From positions 310,001 to 374,000 of the forward strand of contig CAWHZI010000008.1 in the NCBI GenBank assembly GCA_963833835.1: 64,000 bases of DNA. Reading direction: 5' to 3'. Positions 53,401 through 61,531 of the stretch are shown piece after piece; position 1 is the stretch's first letter; every line of letters begins with the position of its first letter. Position numbers and translations under genes: made by a program. The notes under the pieces are model-generated. The model saw nothing but the letters and a program-made list of their open reading frames with translations, did not search any database and was not told where the DNA came from. The DNA comes from Bog-532 sp963833835. Lineage in GTDB: Bacteria; Actinomycetota; Actinomycetes; Streptosporangiales; Streptosporangiaceae.

Positions 53401-55018
53401 TCTCCCCGCCGGTGGTTTCGCTGCCCACGGGCCCCTTGAGGCCGACCAGCGAGGACGCCGGGCTGGCCGCCCCGGCCAGGTGCCGGATGGCGGCCCCCCG
53501 GGCGTCGTTGCCCCGTTCCCACGCCTCCCGCCAGCCGGCCAGCAGGTCCAGGTACACCTGGTCGCCCTCGGTGCCGGTGATCGCGTCGTGGTGGGCACCG
53601 TAGGACAGCTGCCGCCAGGCCTTGTCCAGCGACTCGGCCGGATACGGCGCCCCGGCCAGCCAGGCCAGCGTGGCCAGCCGCTCCCCGTCCAGGCAGGCCA
53701 CCTCGGCCGCCCGCTGGGCCTGCTTGGTGTCGGCGTAGGACACGTCCTTGCCGGTGTAGATCGGGTTCATGTCCCGGGTCTGCGGGGTGAACCAGGTGCC
53801 GGTGCCTTCCGCGTCGGCCCGCACCGCGGCGAAGAAGTCCGCCGGGATCGCGGTGACGAACCGCGGCCACACGTAGCGCGCGTTCCAGTCCCGGTGGATC
53901 TCGGTCACCCAGTTCGCCGGGATCACGTGGTCGGTCCCGACCGGCAGCATCACGTTGCGGGTGGCGGCCACCGCGGCCAGGGAGCGGAACTGGGTCAGCG
54001 CCTCGGCCTCGGCCGAGGCCAGGTCGGGCAGCCGGTGCAGGGCCCAGCCCGCGCTGTAGTGGTTGGCCATGTACGCGGTCAGCAGGCCGGTGCCGTCCGG
54101 TGACATCCATTCGAACTCGGCCGGGAACTGCATCCGCGGGTTGCCGCCGTCGACGTCCGAGGGTCCCCACTGGTGGAACGGCCCGCGCGCCCACGAGGAG
54201 GAGGTCAGCCCGGCCGCGGCCATCAGCCCCGGGAATCCCGGGTCGTGCCCGAACACGTCCAGCATCCAGGCCGACCGGGGATCGGCCCCCATCACGTCGC
54301 GCTGGAAGCCCATCCCGTAGACCGCGTTCCGTATGGTCGACTCGGCCCCGGTCAGGTTGGTGTTCGGCTCGTTGTAGGTGCCGCCCACGAGCTCGATCCG
54401 GCCTTCGTCGATGAACCGCCGCACGTCGGCCCGGTCCTCGGGGTAGGCGTCGAAATGCGGCTTCAGGTAGTCCAGCTCGGCCAGCACGAACTTGTAGTCC
54501 CGGTCGGCGCGAGCCTTGGCCAGGTGCAGCCGGACCAGGTCGAACGCGGTGCGCACGTCCGGGAGCGAGCCGTCCTCCTCCGGCAGGAGCAGGCGCGACT
54601 CGGTGAACTGGCCCTGGGTGCCCCACCACACCGGGTCGTAGTGGAAGTGACTGACCATCCACATGGTCCAGCCCGGCTCGGCCGCCGTCACCTGAGCGGG
54701 CAGCTCGGCCCGCTGCGGTGCGAACGCCCCGGCCCCGGTTCCGGCGACCGTCTCGGCCACGGCCGTCACCGGCCGGGGCGTGCCGGGCTGATACGGCGCG
54801 GCGAACTCCACCGGCACCTCGACCGTCGCTGTTACTCCCGGCGGCACCCCGGTCACGCGAGCCGGCGCCGGGGTCGTCACCCCCGCCCCGTCCACCCGGA
54901 CCTGCATGGCTCCGGTGGGCTCGGACGCATCGTTGGCCACGTTGACCTGGATGATCTGCCGGGGCCGGGCCGCACTGCCCGCGAACAGATCAGTTGAGGT
55001 GACGGCGGTGATCCGCAT
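50447..55018 (-). CDS. GH38 alpha-mannosidase, very large
   Basis: A 1523-residue glycoside hydrolase family 38 enzyme, longer than most bacterial members (about 850-1100). The N-terminal region (1-115) looks like an Ig-like NEW3 domain. The catalytic domain has MVSHFHYDPVWW (zinc ligands His124 and Asp128 region), nucleophile Asp254 in AWMLDVFGHDPGF, and YGAHHDAITGTEG near 510. The beta-sandwich region follows, and the last 130 residues are another NEW3-like domain (LAVLTPALRLPPGATGEVAV). No signal peptide is seen. It is divergent from a winged-helix regulator across strong inverted repeats. Confidence 0.93.
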   Translation of the reverse strand: MRITAVTSTDLFAGSAARPRQIIQVNVANDASEPTGAMQVRVDGAGVTTPAPARVTGVPPGVTATVEVPVEFAAPYQPGTPRPVTAVAETVAGTGAGAFAPQRAELPAQVTAAEPGWTMWMVSHFHYDPVWWGTQGQFTESRLLLPEEDGSLPDVRTAFDLVRLHLAKARADRDYKFVLAELDYLKPHFDAYPEDRADVRRFIDEGRIELVGGTYNEPNTNLTGAESTIRNAVYGMGFQRDVMGADPRSAWMLDVFGHDPGFPGLMAAAGLTSSSWARGPFHQWGPSDVDGGNPRMQFPAEFEWMSPDGTGLLTAYMANHYSAGWALHRLPDLASAEAEALTQFRSLAAVAATRNVMLPVGTDHVIPANWVTEIHRDWNARYVWPRFVTAIPADFFAAVRADAEGTGTWFTPQTRDMNPIYTGKDVSYADTKQAQRAAEVACLDGERLATLAWLAGAPYPAESLDKAWRQLSYGAHHDAITGTEGDQVYLDLLAGWREAWERGNDARGAAIRHLAGAASPASSLVGLKGPVGSETTGGERSVSVFNTLATSRSGLTRTTLTFPEPGPDETSPDETSTERVVLTGPDGEPVPFLAEGARRHPDGSLAELTVTFRATDVPAVGYRAFHAAREPAGPPAKQADLATANGWAEIPGLSIENETFLIAADAERGGTLASIVDKRTGASLLRGPGNEAELAHEHPAHPRWGEGPWHLSPNGTRTGSARGPARVRAERCPVGSRLVAEFNLDGLTVTQETVLWDGEPRVEFRTHVDGSIGQDRMLRIRFPADVPGGLPLYETATAVIGRPFGHPDVDTAEHAWTLDNPAHDWFGLGSTARVALTGADGSRLTQAIGVAEVVTPAGLTSGHDEVRALIAALAAAGVTATCSRSDGPRYGGIDADSNVPDVRITLGGPDDNAFTAAALAAAGNGYAKELAARAEAGGAVRLWLPAAQPRAQTHQPSADLRGPADLPVLVVTGPGAHGLAGAMTALTEDLADAVIEVPAADLADSAAPADPPLADRSVALLNRGTPSGVVSPDGTLVLSLMRSCSSWPAGVWIDGDRQAMPDGSSFAWQHWSHTFEYALVSGPGDWRQAGFGPAGAAYNHELVSCEGGGQAAVLAPGVSLVEVDHPAVQLSALKPRGNPLARGLPGLPAAADGLTLRLRETEGRPAQARVRLRGGIAAARLTDLLEDRDGAVLTLQDEELLVDLPPFGTVTAVVWPVVPPATGLQGEPPVPQGTTNLLAQASVPDGTLAGLLEPAQPVYSRYWLHGKGPAPAGNLPVAVHISPRLSGLAQDDSVAELRVTVACGTEPVSGTLRLLVPDELAADVRAPGRESASAAAYDLPARGYADWDVRVRARPGTPPGRYVIAAQISDDLGQVIEDTAFVQAGGPGEPDLYQPLDQVLPAVEASAAATDGELDLAVLTPALRLPPGATGEVAVEVTNRLASPLRAEAQLVSPFGSWEALGPWTQGLHAAPGTRAQARFGVRIPGHLRPGTQWWALVKIMYFGRVRYSAVVPVTVTAEEDAS

Positions 55019-55242
55019 TGGCTTATCGTTTCACGCAAACCGTTGCTCAAACAGCCGGCCGGGCCCCGGGCCGGGTCACCTTCTTCCAGTCGGCTTGCCC
55101 CGGGCTGGCTAGCCTCCCGGCCCGGCCGGCCTTCTTCCGGCCGTGGCCCCCAGCCAGGCTGCCTCGAATCCCGCCCCGCCCCGCCGCCCGCGCCGTCGCC
55201 GCCCAACCTCAGGCGAGCGCCTTAGGGGCCGCGGCTGAGCGC

Positions 55243-55306
55243 TCTCGAAAGAAATGTTTCCATACCTCTTGTGGAAAGAGTTCTTTCGAGACTATCGTTT
55301 CGAAAC
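55243..55306. promoter_or_regulatory. Operator region between GH38 and winged-helix genes
   Basis: TCTCGAAAGAA (55243-55253) and TTTCCA (55257-55262) are mirrored by TGGAAA (55272-55277) and TTCTTTCGAGA (55281-55291), giving a long inverted repeat. It is followed by TATCGT (55293-55298, likely -10) and the palindrome GTTTCGAAAC (55297-55306) directly before the ATG. Repeated CGAAA/TTTCG half-sites suggest binding of the regulator encoded at 55307. Confidence 0.7.
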
Positions 55307-56056
55307 ATGAGTTCCGATGAAGAGACACCCGGTCGCCGGGCCGCCGCGGACAGGGGCAGCGACGACCCGGCCACCACGGTGCCGGACGCCACGGTGCCGG
55401 ACGCCACGGTGCCCGGTGGCACGGCAGGGGAGCGGACCGCGCCGTCGCCCCCGAGCGACCGGCGAGCCCGGCAGTACCGCGTCAACGACCCCGCGGTGAT
55501 GCGGGCGCTGGCCCATCCGCTGCGGTGGGCGCTGCTGGAGGCCCTGCAGCACGCGGGCACCCTGACCGCGACCCAGGCGGGCGAGATCCTGGGCGAGACC
55601 CCGGCCAACTGTGCCTTCCACCTGCGGACGCTGGCCAAGTATGGCCTGGTCGAGGAGGCCGGCGGGGGCAAGGGCCGGGAGCGGCCGTGGCGCCGGGCTA
55701 TTACCGGCCTGACCATGGAGCTCTCGGCCGACGACCCGAAGACGGCCGCCGCGGCCGGCATCCTGAACGAATTCTGGACCAACACCACGCTGGACCGGGC
55801 CCGGGCGGCCTTGCGGAACTACGCGAACCTGGCCCCCGAGTGGCGCGAGGCCCTGGTCTCCACCCAGAGCACCCGCTACGTGACCGTGGCCGAGGCCAAG
55901 GAACTGCAGGCCGAGCTGATGGCGGTGCTGGACCGCTTCGCCGAGCGCAACGATGCTCCATCGCTCCGGCCGCCGGACGCATTGCCGATCGAGTACCTGG
56001 CCCTGAGCTACCCGCTGCAGAACCTGCTGAGCATTCCCATCCCGACCGACGACTGA
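55307..56056 (+). CDS. ArsR-type winged-helix regulator
   Basis: The 249-residue protein has a disordered N-terminus with a short TVPDATVPDATVPGG repeat, then an ArsR-like winged helix (VMRALAHPLRWALLEALQHAGTLTATQAGEILG, CAFHLRTLAKYGLVEEAGGGKGRERPW) near residues 65-130. It ends with a C-terminal helical region with YVTVAEAKELQAELMAVLDRF. It probably controls the divergent GH38 gene and itself through the CGAAA repeats. TATCGT lies 8 bases before ATG 55307. It is followed by a 77-codon ORF with a strong ribosome binding site. Confidence 0.88.
   Translation: MSSDEETPGRRAAADRGSDDPATTVPDATVPDATVPGGTAGERTAPSPPSDRRARQYRVNDPAVMRALAHPLRWALLEALQHAGTLTATQAGEILGETPANCAFHLRTLAKYGLVEEAGGGKGRERPWRRAITGLTMELSADDPKTAAAAGILNEFWTNTTLDRARAALRNYANLAPEWREALVSTQSTRYVTVAEAKELQAELMAVLDRFAERNDAPSLRPPDALPIEYLALSYPLQNLLSIPIPTDD
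55377..55421 (+). repeat. 15-bp tandem repeat in the winged-helix gene
   Basis: ACGGTGCCGGACGCC occurs twice, with a third degenerate copy (ACGGTGCCCGGTGGC), encoding TVPDA, TVPDA, TVPGG in the disordered N-terminus. Confidence 0.65.
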
Positions 56057-56091
56057 CACGACCGACCCGACCCGACCCGGAGGAGCACGTC

Positions 56092-56325
56092 ATGCATCCC
56101 GATTACGCCCGCGCTTCTTACGCCCTGCGGCAGCAGCCAACCCGCGCCGGCCTGCGGCGCGAGGACCACGCCGCCGCAGTTCACGGCCGCCGGCTGGACC
56201 GGCCGCATCGGTCCCGCCGCTGGAAGCTGAACTGGACCACGCTGTCATCGCGCGACCTGAGCGGCGTTACCCGTCAGGGCCGGTCCACCTGGACGATCAT
56301 CATCTCCGCCAGCCGGCCGCAGTGA
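56092..56325 (+). CDS. Small basic protein of 77 residues
   Basis: An ATG at 56092 follows a strong site (CCCGGAGGAGCACGTC) and opens 77 codons reading MHPDYARASYALRQQPTRAG, then an Arg/His-rich middle (GRRLDRPHRSRRWK) and a hydrophobic end (STWTIIISASRP). It lies 35 bases after the winged-helix gene and would share its mRNA. The 3' end overlaps the convergent MFS gene by 26 bases. I do not recognise it. The positive charge suggests DNA, RNA or membrane binding. Confidence 0.55.
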   Translation: MHPDYARASYALRQQPTRAGLRREDHAAAVHGRRLDRPHRSRRWKLNWTTLSSRDLSGVTRQGRSTWTIIISASRPQ

Positions 56326-57841
56326 ACCAGGCCGCAGGGCTGAGCCGGCGTGCCGAGGCGACTCCGGTCAGCGCGACCACGGCGCCCAGCACCGACACGC
56401 CGGTGATGACGGCCAGCGCCGGGCGGTACGCCCCCAGCGTGGCCTGCGCCGAGGTCACCTGGCTGGCGCCCCCAGCGTCCACCACCGCGGTCACCACGGC
56501 CAGGACGATGGCCCCGCCGACCTGGAACGAGGTCTGGAACAAGCTGGCCGCCAGGCCCTGCTCGGAGTCGGCCACTCCATTGGTCGCGGCCAGGCTGAGG
56601 GCGGAAAAGCCCAGCCCGAATGCGATCCCCACCCCGAGCACCGCGGGCAGGATGACGCCCAGGTAGTCGGGCCGGTCACCGACGCGCAGGAACGACACGT
56701 AGCCGCCGACCAGGCAGGCGAACGCGATCAGCGTGACCGGGCCCGGCCCGAAGCGGCCGATGATCTGGCCCATCCGGGTGGACAGCACGGCGACCACCAC
56801 CCCAGCGGGCAGGAAGGCCAGCGCGGTGGACATGGCCGACCAGCCCTCCACGCTCTGCAGGTACTGGGTGAGCAGGAACTGGAACGCGATGTACGAGCCG
56901 AACAGGGTCAGCGCGCCCAGGTTGGCCCGGGTCAGCGCGCCGGACCGGAAAATCCCCAGCCGGACCAGCGGGTCACGGCTGCGCTGCTCGATCAGCACGA
57001 ACCCGGCCAGCAGCACGGCCGCCACGGCGAACGAGCCGATCGTCCGCGCCGAAGCCCAGCCCGCCTGCTGCGCGGTGACCACGGTGTAGACCAGCAGCAG
57101 CATGCCCGCGGTCACGGCCAGACCGCCCGGCACGTCGAACCGGCGGCCCTGGCGGCCAGCGTTCTCGCTCCGGGGGATGAGCGGGATCGCGGCCAGCAGC
57201 GTGATCAGGGCGACCGGGGCGGGCAGCAACAGCGTCCACCGCCAGCTCACCTCGGTCAGCACCCCGGACAGCACCAGGCCGAGGGAGAATCCGCTGGCCC
57301 CGAAGGCCGAGTAGATGCTGATCGCCCGGTTGCGCATCGGGCCCTCGGGGAACGTGGTGGTCAGCAGGGACAGCCCGGCGGGTGCGGTGACCGCTGCGGC
57401 CATGCCCTTGATGAACCGGGCCGCGATCAGCAGCCCCGCGCCGCTGACCACCCCGCCCAGTAGCGAAGCCCCCGCGAACAGGCCCAGGGCGACCAGGAAC
57501 ACGCGGCGCCGGCCCAGCAGGTCGGCGGCCCGCCCGCCCAGCAGCAGCAGGCCGCCGTAGCCGAGCACGTAGGCGCTGACGATCCACTGCAGGGACGACG
57601 TGCTCAGGTGCAGGTCGGTGCGGATGACCGGCAGGGCCACGCCGATCATCGACACGTCCAGGGCATCCAGGAACAGCGCGCCGCAGAGCACGAACAGCAC
57701 GGCCCACAGCCGCGGGCTCCAGCCCGGGGCGGGAACGGCGCGGACGGGTTTGATGACCTCCGGATGAGCGGGCGCAGCGTCAGCGGGCGCAGTACGAGTG
57801 CCAGCCGGCAGGGCCTCAACAGGAGCAGGGCACGTATCCAT
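56300..57841 (-). CDS. MFS exporter, DHA2 (14-TM) type
   Basis: A 513-residue drug:H+ antiporter-like protein. It has LFLDALDVSMIGVALPVI in helix 1, GRAADLLGRRRVF after helix 2 and FGASGFSLGLVLSGVL in helix 5. ATG 57841 lies 7 bases after TATAGT, which indicates a leaderless mRNA. It is divergently paired with a MarR gene, and a TGCAAGT inverted repeat lies between, so it is probably a MarR-controlled efflux pump. The exported compound is unknown. Confidence 0.92.
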   Translation of the reverse strand: MDTCPAPVEALPAGTRTAPADAAPAHPEVIKPVRAVPAPGWSPRLWAVLFVLCGALFLDALDVSMIGVALPVIRTDLHLSTSSLQWIVSAYVLGYGGLLLLGGRAADLLGRRRVFLVALGLFAGASLLGGVVSGAGLLIAARFIKGMAAAVTAPAGLSLLTTTFPEGPMRNRAISIYSAFGASGFSLGLVLSGVLTEVSWRWTLLLPAPVALITLLAAIPLIPRSENAGRQGRRFDVPGGLAVTAGMLLLVYTVVTAQQAGWASARTIGSFAVAAVLLAGFVLIEQRSRDPLVRLGIFRSGALTRANLGALTLFGSYIAFQFLLTQYLQSVEGWSAMSTALAFLPAGVVVAVLSTRMGQIIGRFGPGPVTLIAFACLVGGYVSFLRVGDRPDYLGVILPAVLGVGIAFGLGFSALSLAATNGVADSEQGLAASLFQTSFQVGGAIVLAVVTAVVDAGGASQVTSAQATLGAYRPALAVITGVSVLGAVVALTGVASARRLSPAAWFTAAGWRR

Positions 57842-57848
57842 GGCCGCG

Positions 57849-57854
57849 ACTATA
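57849..57854 (-). promoter_or_regulatory. Leaderless -10 box of the MFS gene
   Basis: On the minus strand TATAGT is 7 bases before ATG 57841. Confidence 0.5.
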
Positions 57855-57873
57855 TGTATGTACGTGCACTAGA

Positions 57874-57898
57874 TGCAAGTGCAATTAATGTACTTGCA
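57874..57898. promoter_or_regulatory. MarR operator
   Basis: TGCAAGT and ACTTGCA are perfect 7-bp inverted arms around an AT-rich 11-base centre, located between the -10 boxes of the divergent MFS and MarR genes. Confidence 0.7.
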
Positions 57899-57916
57899 AA
57901 TTGCGATCCAGGTCAC

Positions 57917-57922
57917 TAGAAT
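57917..57922 (+). promoter_or_regulatory. Leaderless -10 box of the MarR gene
   Basis: TAGAAT is 6 bases before GTG 57929. Confidence 0.5.
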
Positions 57923-57928
57923 GCTCTC

Positions 57929-58324
57929 GTGGACGAGACTGGGCCCGACCAGATGGTCAGTGCCTGGCGTGCGCTGTCCGCCCGGCACGCCGCCGTGTGC
58001 TCCGCGCTCGAGCGTGAGCTGGGGGAGCGGCACGGCCTCGGCGTGAGCGACTTCGAGGTCCTGGAGCGGCTGGCCGAGAGCGTGGATCATCAGTTCCGGG
58101 CCCAGGAGCTCGCGGACGCGGTGCACCTGAGCCAGAGCGCGCTGTCCCGGCTGATCAGCCGGCTGGAAAAGACCGGCCTGGTCGAGCGCTGCCTGTGCGG
58201 CGAGGACCGGCGCGGCATCTACGTCACGCTGACCGAGGCGGGCCGGGAGCGGCACGCCGAGGCGGCCCCCACTCACCGGGACGTGATCGCCGGTGTGCTG
58301 GCCCCCGTGACTGCGGACGGCTGA
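57929..58324 (+). CDS. MarR family regulator
   Basis: The 131-residue regulator has the MarR winged helix: LGVSDFEVLERLAES, FRAQELADAVHLSQSALSRLISRLEKTGLVER and the wing CGEDRRGIYVTLTEAG, with dimerisation helices at both ends. It likely represses the divergent MFS exporter and itself through the TGCAAGT operator. The LacI gene starts 8 bases after its stop, so the two may share one transcript. Confidence 0.93.
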   Translation: MDETGPDQMVSAWRALSARHAAVCSALERELGERHGLGVSDFEVLERLAESVDHQFRAQELADAVHLSQSALSRLISRLEKTGLVERCLCGEDRRGIYVTLTEAGRERHAEAAPTHRDVIAGVLAPVTADG

Positions 58325-58332
58325 CCCGACCC

Positions 58333-59367
58333 GTGACTGATCAGCCCGCGACCCTCCGTGACGTCGCCGCCGCCGCCCGGGTGCACCCGGCCACCGCCTC
58401 CCGCGCGCTCAACCCGCAGACCCGCGCCCTGGTCAGCGAGCAGACCGCGCTGCGGGTGACCGAGGCCGCGGTCGCGCTCGGCTACCGGCCCAACCCGGTG
58501 GCCCGCAGCCTGCGCACCCGCCGGTCGCAGACGATCGGCGTGCTCATCCCCGACCTCAACAATCCGCTGTTCCCGCCGATGGTGCGCGGCCTGGAGGACG
58601 AGCTGACCGCTGCGGGCTACGTGGCCCTGCTCGGCAACACCGACGGTGACACCGGCAAGGAACAGGCCATCTTCGAGCAGATGCGAGCCCGGCACGTCGA
58701 CGGGTTTGTGCTGGCCACCGCGCACACCGATGACCCGGTACTGGCCGAGGCCGCCCGGGACCAGCTGCCCGTGGTGCTGATGAACCGGCTGGACCCGCAG
58801 CACGACTTCTCCTCGGTGTCGGTCGACAACGAGCAGGGCATGCGGATGTCGGTCGCGCACCTGGTGGCGCTGGGCCACACCCGGATCGCGCACCTCGCCG
58901 GCCCGAGCCAGGTCTCCACCGGCGAGGGCCGCCGCCGCGGCTACCTGGAGGGGCTGAAGACCGCCAACCTGGAGCCGGTCGAGGACCTCGTCGTCTCGGC
59001 CACCGGGTACACGGTCGAGGAGGGCATCCGGTGCTGCCGTGAGCTGCTCGGCCGCCGTGACCACGGCGCCGGCTTCACCGCGATCGCGGTGGCCAACGAC
59101 ATGCTGGCCGTGGGCTGCCTGACCGCGCTGGACGAGGCCGGCCTGCAGTGCCCGGACGACCTGTCCCTGGTCGGTTTCAACGACATGCCGTTCGTGGACC
59201 GGCTGCGCCCGGCGCTGACCACGATCAGGTTCCCGCACTATCAGCTGGGCACCGAGGCCGCCCAGCTGCTGCTGGAGCGGGTCAGCACCCCCGAGGCTCC
59301 GGTCAAGATCCGCTACGTGGACCCCGAACTGATTGTCCGGGCCTCCACGGCCGCGCTAGTTCGCTAG
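58333..59367 (+). CDS. LacI family regulator
   Basis: From GTG 58333 the protein has 344 residues. It has the LacI HTH (TLRDVAAAARVHPATASRALN, residues 6-26), hinge helix NPVARSLRTRRSQTIGVLIPDLNNP and a periplasmic-binding-protein-like sensor with LMNRLDPQHDFSSVSVDNEQG, HTRIAHLAGP and SLVGFNDMPFVDRLRPALTTI. It should sense a sugar or similar small molecule. No sugar transport genes are adjacent, so its targets are unknown. The 12-base tail-to-tail overlap with the hydrolase gene gives no hint. Confidence 0.92.
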   Translation: MTDQPATLRDVAAAARVHPATASRALNPQTRALVSEQTALRVTEAAVALGYRPNPVARSLRTRRSQTIGVLIPDLNNPLFPPMVRGLEDELTAAGYVALLGNTDGDTGKEQAIFEQMRARHVDGFVLATAHTDDPVLAEAARDQLPVVLMNRLDPQHDFSSVSVDNEQGMRMSVAHLVALGHTRIAHLAGPSQVSTGEGRRRGYLEGLKTANLEPVEDLVVSATGYTVEEGIRCCRELLGRRDHGAGFTAIAVANDMLAVGCLTALDEAGLQCPDDLSLVGFNDMPFVDRLRPALTTIRFPHYQLGTEAAQLLLERVSTPEAPVKIRYVDPELIVRASTAALVR

Positions 59368-60039
59368 CTGCTGGCGGAGGAAGGCGACGGCTTGGGTCCA
59401 GGCCTGGCCGGCCCGGTCTTTGTCGTAGGTGCCGAGCAGGTTCTCGTCGTTGAAGAAGGCGTGGCCGGCGTCGTAGACCTGGACGTCGACCGGGCCGCTG
59501 ACCCGGTCCAGCACCGCCCGGGCCTGCTCCAGCGGAGTGTGCGCGTCCTGGCCGGCCACCACGGCCAGGACCGGCGCCTGGACCCCCGAGAAGTCTTCGT
59601 CGCCGGAGAACGTGCCGTAGAACACGGCCGCCGCCCCGACCTTGGCGTCCGCCGCCGCCAGGTGCAGGGCGAACAGGCCGCCCATGCAGAACCCGATCAC
59701 TCCGACCGAGCTGCTGGTCACCGACACCTGGGCCAGCAGGTAGCTGACCGCGCCGGACAGCTCGGTGACCGCCTGGTCCGGCGGCAGCGCGCTCATCAGC
59801 GCGCCGGCTTCTTCGGCGTCGTGGGTGGTGCGGCCGCCGTACAGGTCCGGCGCCAGCGCCACGAACCCCTCGCGGGCGAGCCGGTTGGTGACGTCGGCGA
59901 TGTGGTCGGTCAGGCCCCACCACTCCTGGATCACGATCAGGCCCGGGCCGGTGCCGCCGTCCGGCACGGCCAGGTAGCCGTGCGCGGTGCCGCCGTCGCT
60001 CGGGAAGGTGACGTTCTGGTGCGGCGTCTGCTCCGCCAT
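59356..60039 (-). CDS. Dienelactone hydrolase family protein
   Basis: The 227-residue alpha/beta hydrolase has the dienelactone hydrolase set: Glu in IVIQEWWGL near residue 37, nucleophile Cys in GVIGFCMGGLFALHLAA near 117, Asp in VVAGQDAHTP and His in YDAGHAFFND. Cysteine rather than serine as nucleophile places it in the DLH family, which opens dienelactones in chloroaromatic breakdown, but many members have other roles. It starts 4 bases after the GNAT gene and should be co-transcribed with it. Confidence 0.93.
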   Translation of the reverse strand: MAEQTPHQNVTFPSDGGTAHGYLAVPDGGTGPGLIVIQEWWGLTDHIADVTNRLAREGFVALAPDLYGGRTTHDAEEAGALMSALPPDQAVTELSGAVSYLLAQVSVTSSSVGVIGFCMGGLFALHLAAADAKVGAAAVFYGTFSGDEDFSGVQAPVLAVVAGQDAHTPLEQARAVLDRVSGPVDVQVYDAGHAFFNDENLLGTYDKDRAGQAWTQAVAFLRQQLAN

Positions 60040-60042
60040 TGG

Positions 60043-60546
60043 CTATGCCTCGTTTTCGCTAGGAGCGCTGGGGGCGCCGGGGGAGCCAAGCGCCTGCAGC
60101 GCCGGGCCCGCCAGCCGGTAGATTTCCCACTCGTCCATCGGCTGCGCGCCGAGCGACTTGTAGAACTTGATGGACGGTGCGTTCCAGTCCAGCACCACCC
60201 ACTCCAGGCGCTGATAACCGCGTTCGACGCACAACCGGGCCAGCTCGGTCAGCAGCGCCTTGCCGTACCCGTGGCCGCGCAGCTCCGTGTCGACATAGAG
60301 ATCTTCGAGGTAGACGCCGTGGCGGCCGGTCCAGGTGGAGTAGTTCAGGAACCACAGCGCGAACCCCACCACCCGGCCCTCGTGCTCGGCCACGTGCGCG
60401 AACACGGCCGGCTGGGTGCCGAACAGCGACTGCCGCAGCTCCTCTTCCGTCCCGGTGACGCTATCCAGGGACCGCTCATACTCCGCCAGTGCCCGGATCA
60501 GCCGGTAAATATCGGCAACGTCCGATGGTGCGGCCCGTCTAATCAC
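60043..60546 (-). CDS. GNAT acetyltransferase (diamine acetyltransferase-like)
   Basis: The 167-residue protein starts MIRRAAPSDVADIYRLIRAL and has FLNYSTWTGRHGVYLEDLYV followed by the acetyl-CoA loop ELRGHGYGKALLTELARL and VVLDWNAPSIKFYKSLGA. This is the spermidine/spermine acetyltransferase-like branch of GNAT. It probably acetylates an amine. GTG 60546 lies 6 bases after TAGGGT, a leaderless layout. The dienelactone hydrolase gene follows directly. Confidence 0.92.
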   Translation of the reverse strand: MIRRAAPSDVADIYRLIRALAEYERSLDSVTGTEEELRQSLFGTQPAVFAHVAEHEGRVVGFALWFLNYSTWTGRHGVYLEDLYVDTELRGHGYGKALLTELARLCVERGYQRLEWVVLDWNAPSIKFYKSLGAQPMDEWEIYRLAGPALQALGSPGAPSAPSENEA

Positions 60547-60552
60547 AGAGGA

Positions 60553-60558
60553 ACCCTA
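60553..60558 (-). promoter_or_regulatory. Leaderless -10 box of the GNAT-hydrolase operon
   Basis: On the minus strand TAGGGT is 6 bases before GTG 60546. Confidence 0.5.
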
Positions 60559-60577
60559 TCTTCGCGGGTCTGAGCGC

Positions 60578-61531
60578 TCACGCTCCGGCAAGCGCGAACA
60601 CGGGGACGAAGGCTGATGCTACGACGATCGCCGCGGTGAGGGTCAGCAGAGCCAGTCCCTGACCGAAGCTTCGGGTGCGCGCTGGGGGGTTGGCCAGGCG
60701 GTGCATGCGGGCGGCGATCACGCCGCCGGTGGCGGCCAGCCAGGCGGGCGGCATCGAGCCGGCCCCTGGGCCAGCACCCATGGTGAGCAGGGCCGACAGC
60801 AGCGTGCGGCGCTCGCCGTGCCGGGCCGCAACATCGTCGGCGCGCATCTCGGCCAGCCGGGTCACCTCGGTGCCGGCCCGCTCGAACAGCGGCACGCCGG
60901 GGACGATGGCGGCCAGGGACCGGGTGATGGCCAGCAGCAGATGGTGCCGGCCGGCCAGGTGCGCGCGTTCGTGCCGCAGCACGGCGGTGAGCTGCCCGGA
61001 ATCCAGCACCGCCAGCGCGCCGGAGGTGACCACGATGGCCGGTGGCCGGCCCGGCACGCTGTAGGCGGCGGGCCGCGTGGCCTCCAGCACGAAGACCCCG
61101 TTCTCGCGGCCGGTGCGGGTGCGGCGCCCGGTGATGCGGGCCGCCTCGGCGTGGGCCCGGGTCCGGACGCTGGAGCGGTGCAGGCTCCGGCCATAGCGCC
61201 AGGCCAGGCCGATCATCGTCACCCCGCCCAGGAACGCCAGGCCTGCGAGCCCGGCTTCGTAGGCCGAGCTGCGGTATACGGCCGGCGGGCACGCACCGGC
61301 GCTGACCGACTCACACACGCTCCGCGCGAACTGCGGCCACCCCGCCACCGCCGCCTGGATCAGCAACCCCAGCGCGGCCAGGGCGCAGCCGAGCACGCTG
61401 ACCAGCGCGGCCAGCCAGGCAGTGAGCCCGAGCCGCGGGCTCAGCCCAGCCTCGGACAGCCGCCGCAACGGCAGCGGCAGCACCCACGCCAGGACCACGG
61501 CGTAGCCGAAGACCAGCAGGGCCGGCTTCAT
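60578..61531 (-). CDS. M56 family membrane metalloprotease
   Basis: The 317-residue protein has about four TM segments and the zinc motif HERAH (HExxH variant, in VLRHERAHLAGRHHLLLAI) with a following Glu in LAEMRADDVAARHG. It lacks the penicillin-sensing domain of BlaR1. It is the actinobacterial M56 partner usually encoded after a BlaI-type repressor, which it may cleave in response to an envelope signal. ATG 61531 overlaps the BlaI stop by 4 bases (ATGA). Confidence 0.92.
   Translation of the reverse strand: MKPALLVFGYAVVLAWVLPLPLRRLSEAGLSPRLGLTAWLAALVSVLGCALAALGLLIQAAVAGWPQFARSVCESVSAGACPPAVYRSSAYEAGLAGLAFLGGVTMIGLAWRYGRSLHRSSVRTRAHAEAARITGRRTRTGRENGVFVLEATRPAAYSVPGRPPAIVVTSGALAVLDSGQLTAVLRHERAHLAGRHHLLLAITRSLAAIVPGVPLFERAGTEVTRLAEMRADDVAARHGERRTLLSALLTMGAGPGAGSMPPAWLAATGGVIAARMHRLANPPARTRSFGQGLALLTLTAAIVVASAFVPVFALAGA

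Noticed and set aside
52550..54103. Long plus-strand frame opposite the GH38 gene
   Set aside because: Composition is that of an antisense shadow (Gly/Arg/Pro/His), and the GH38 motifs on the other strand are unambiguous.
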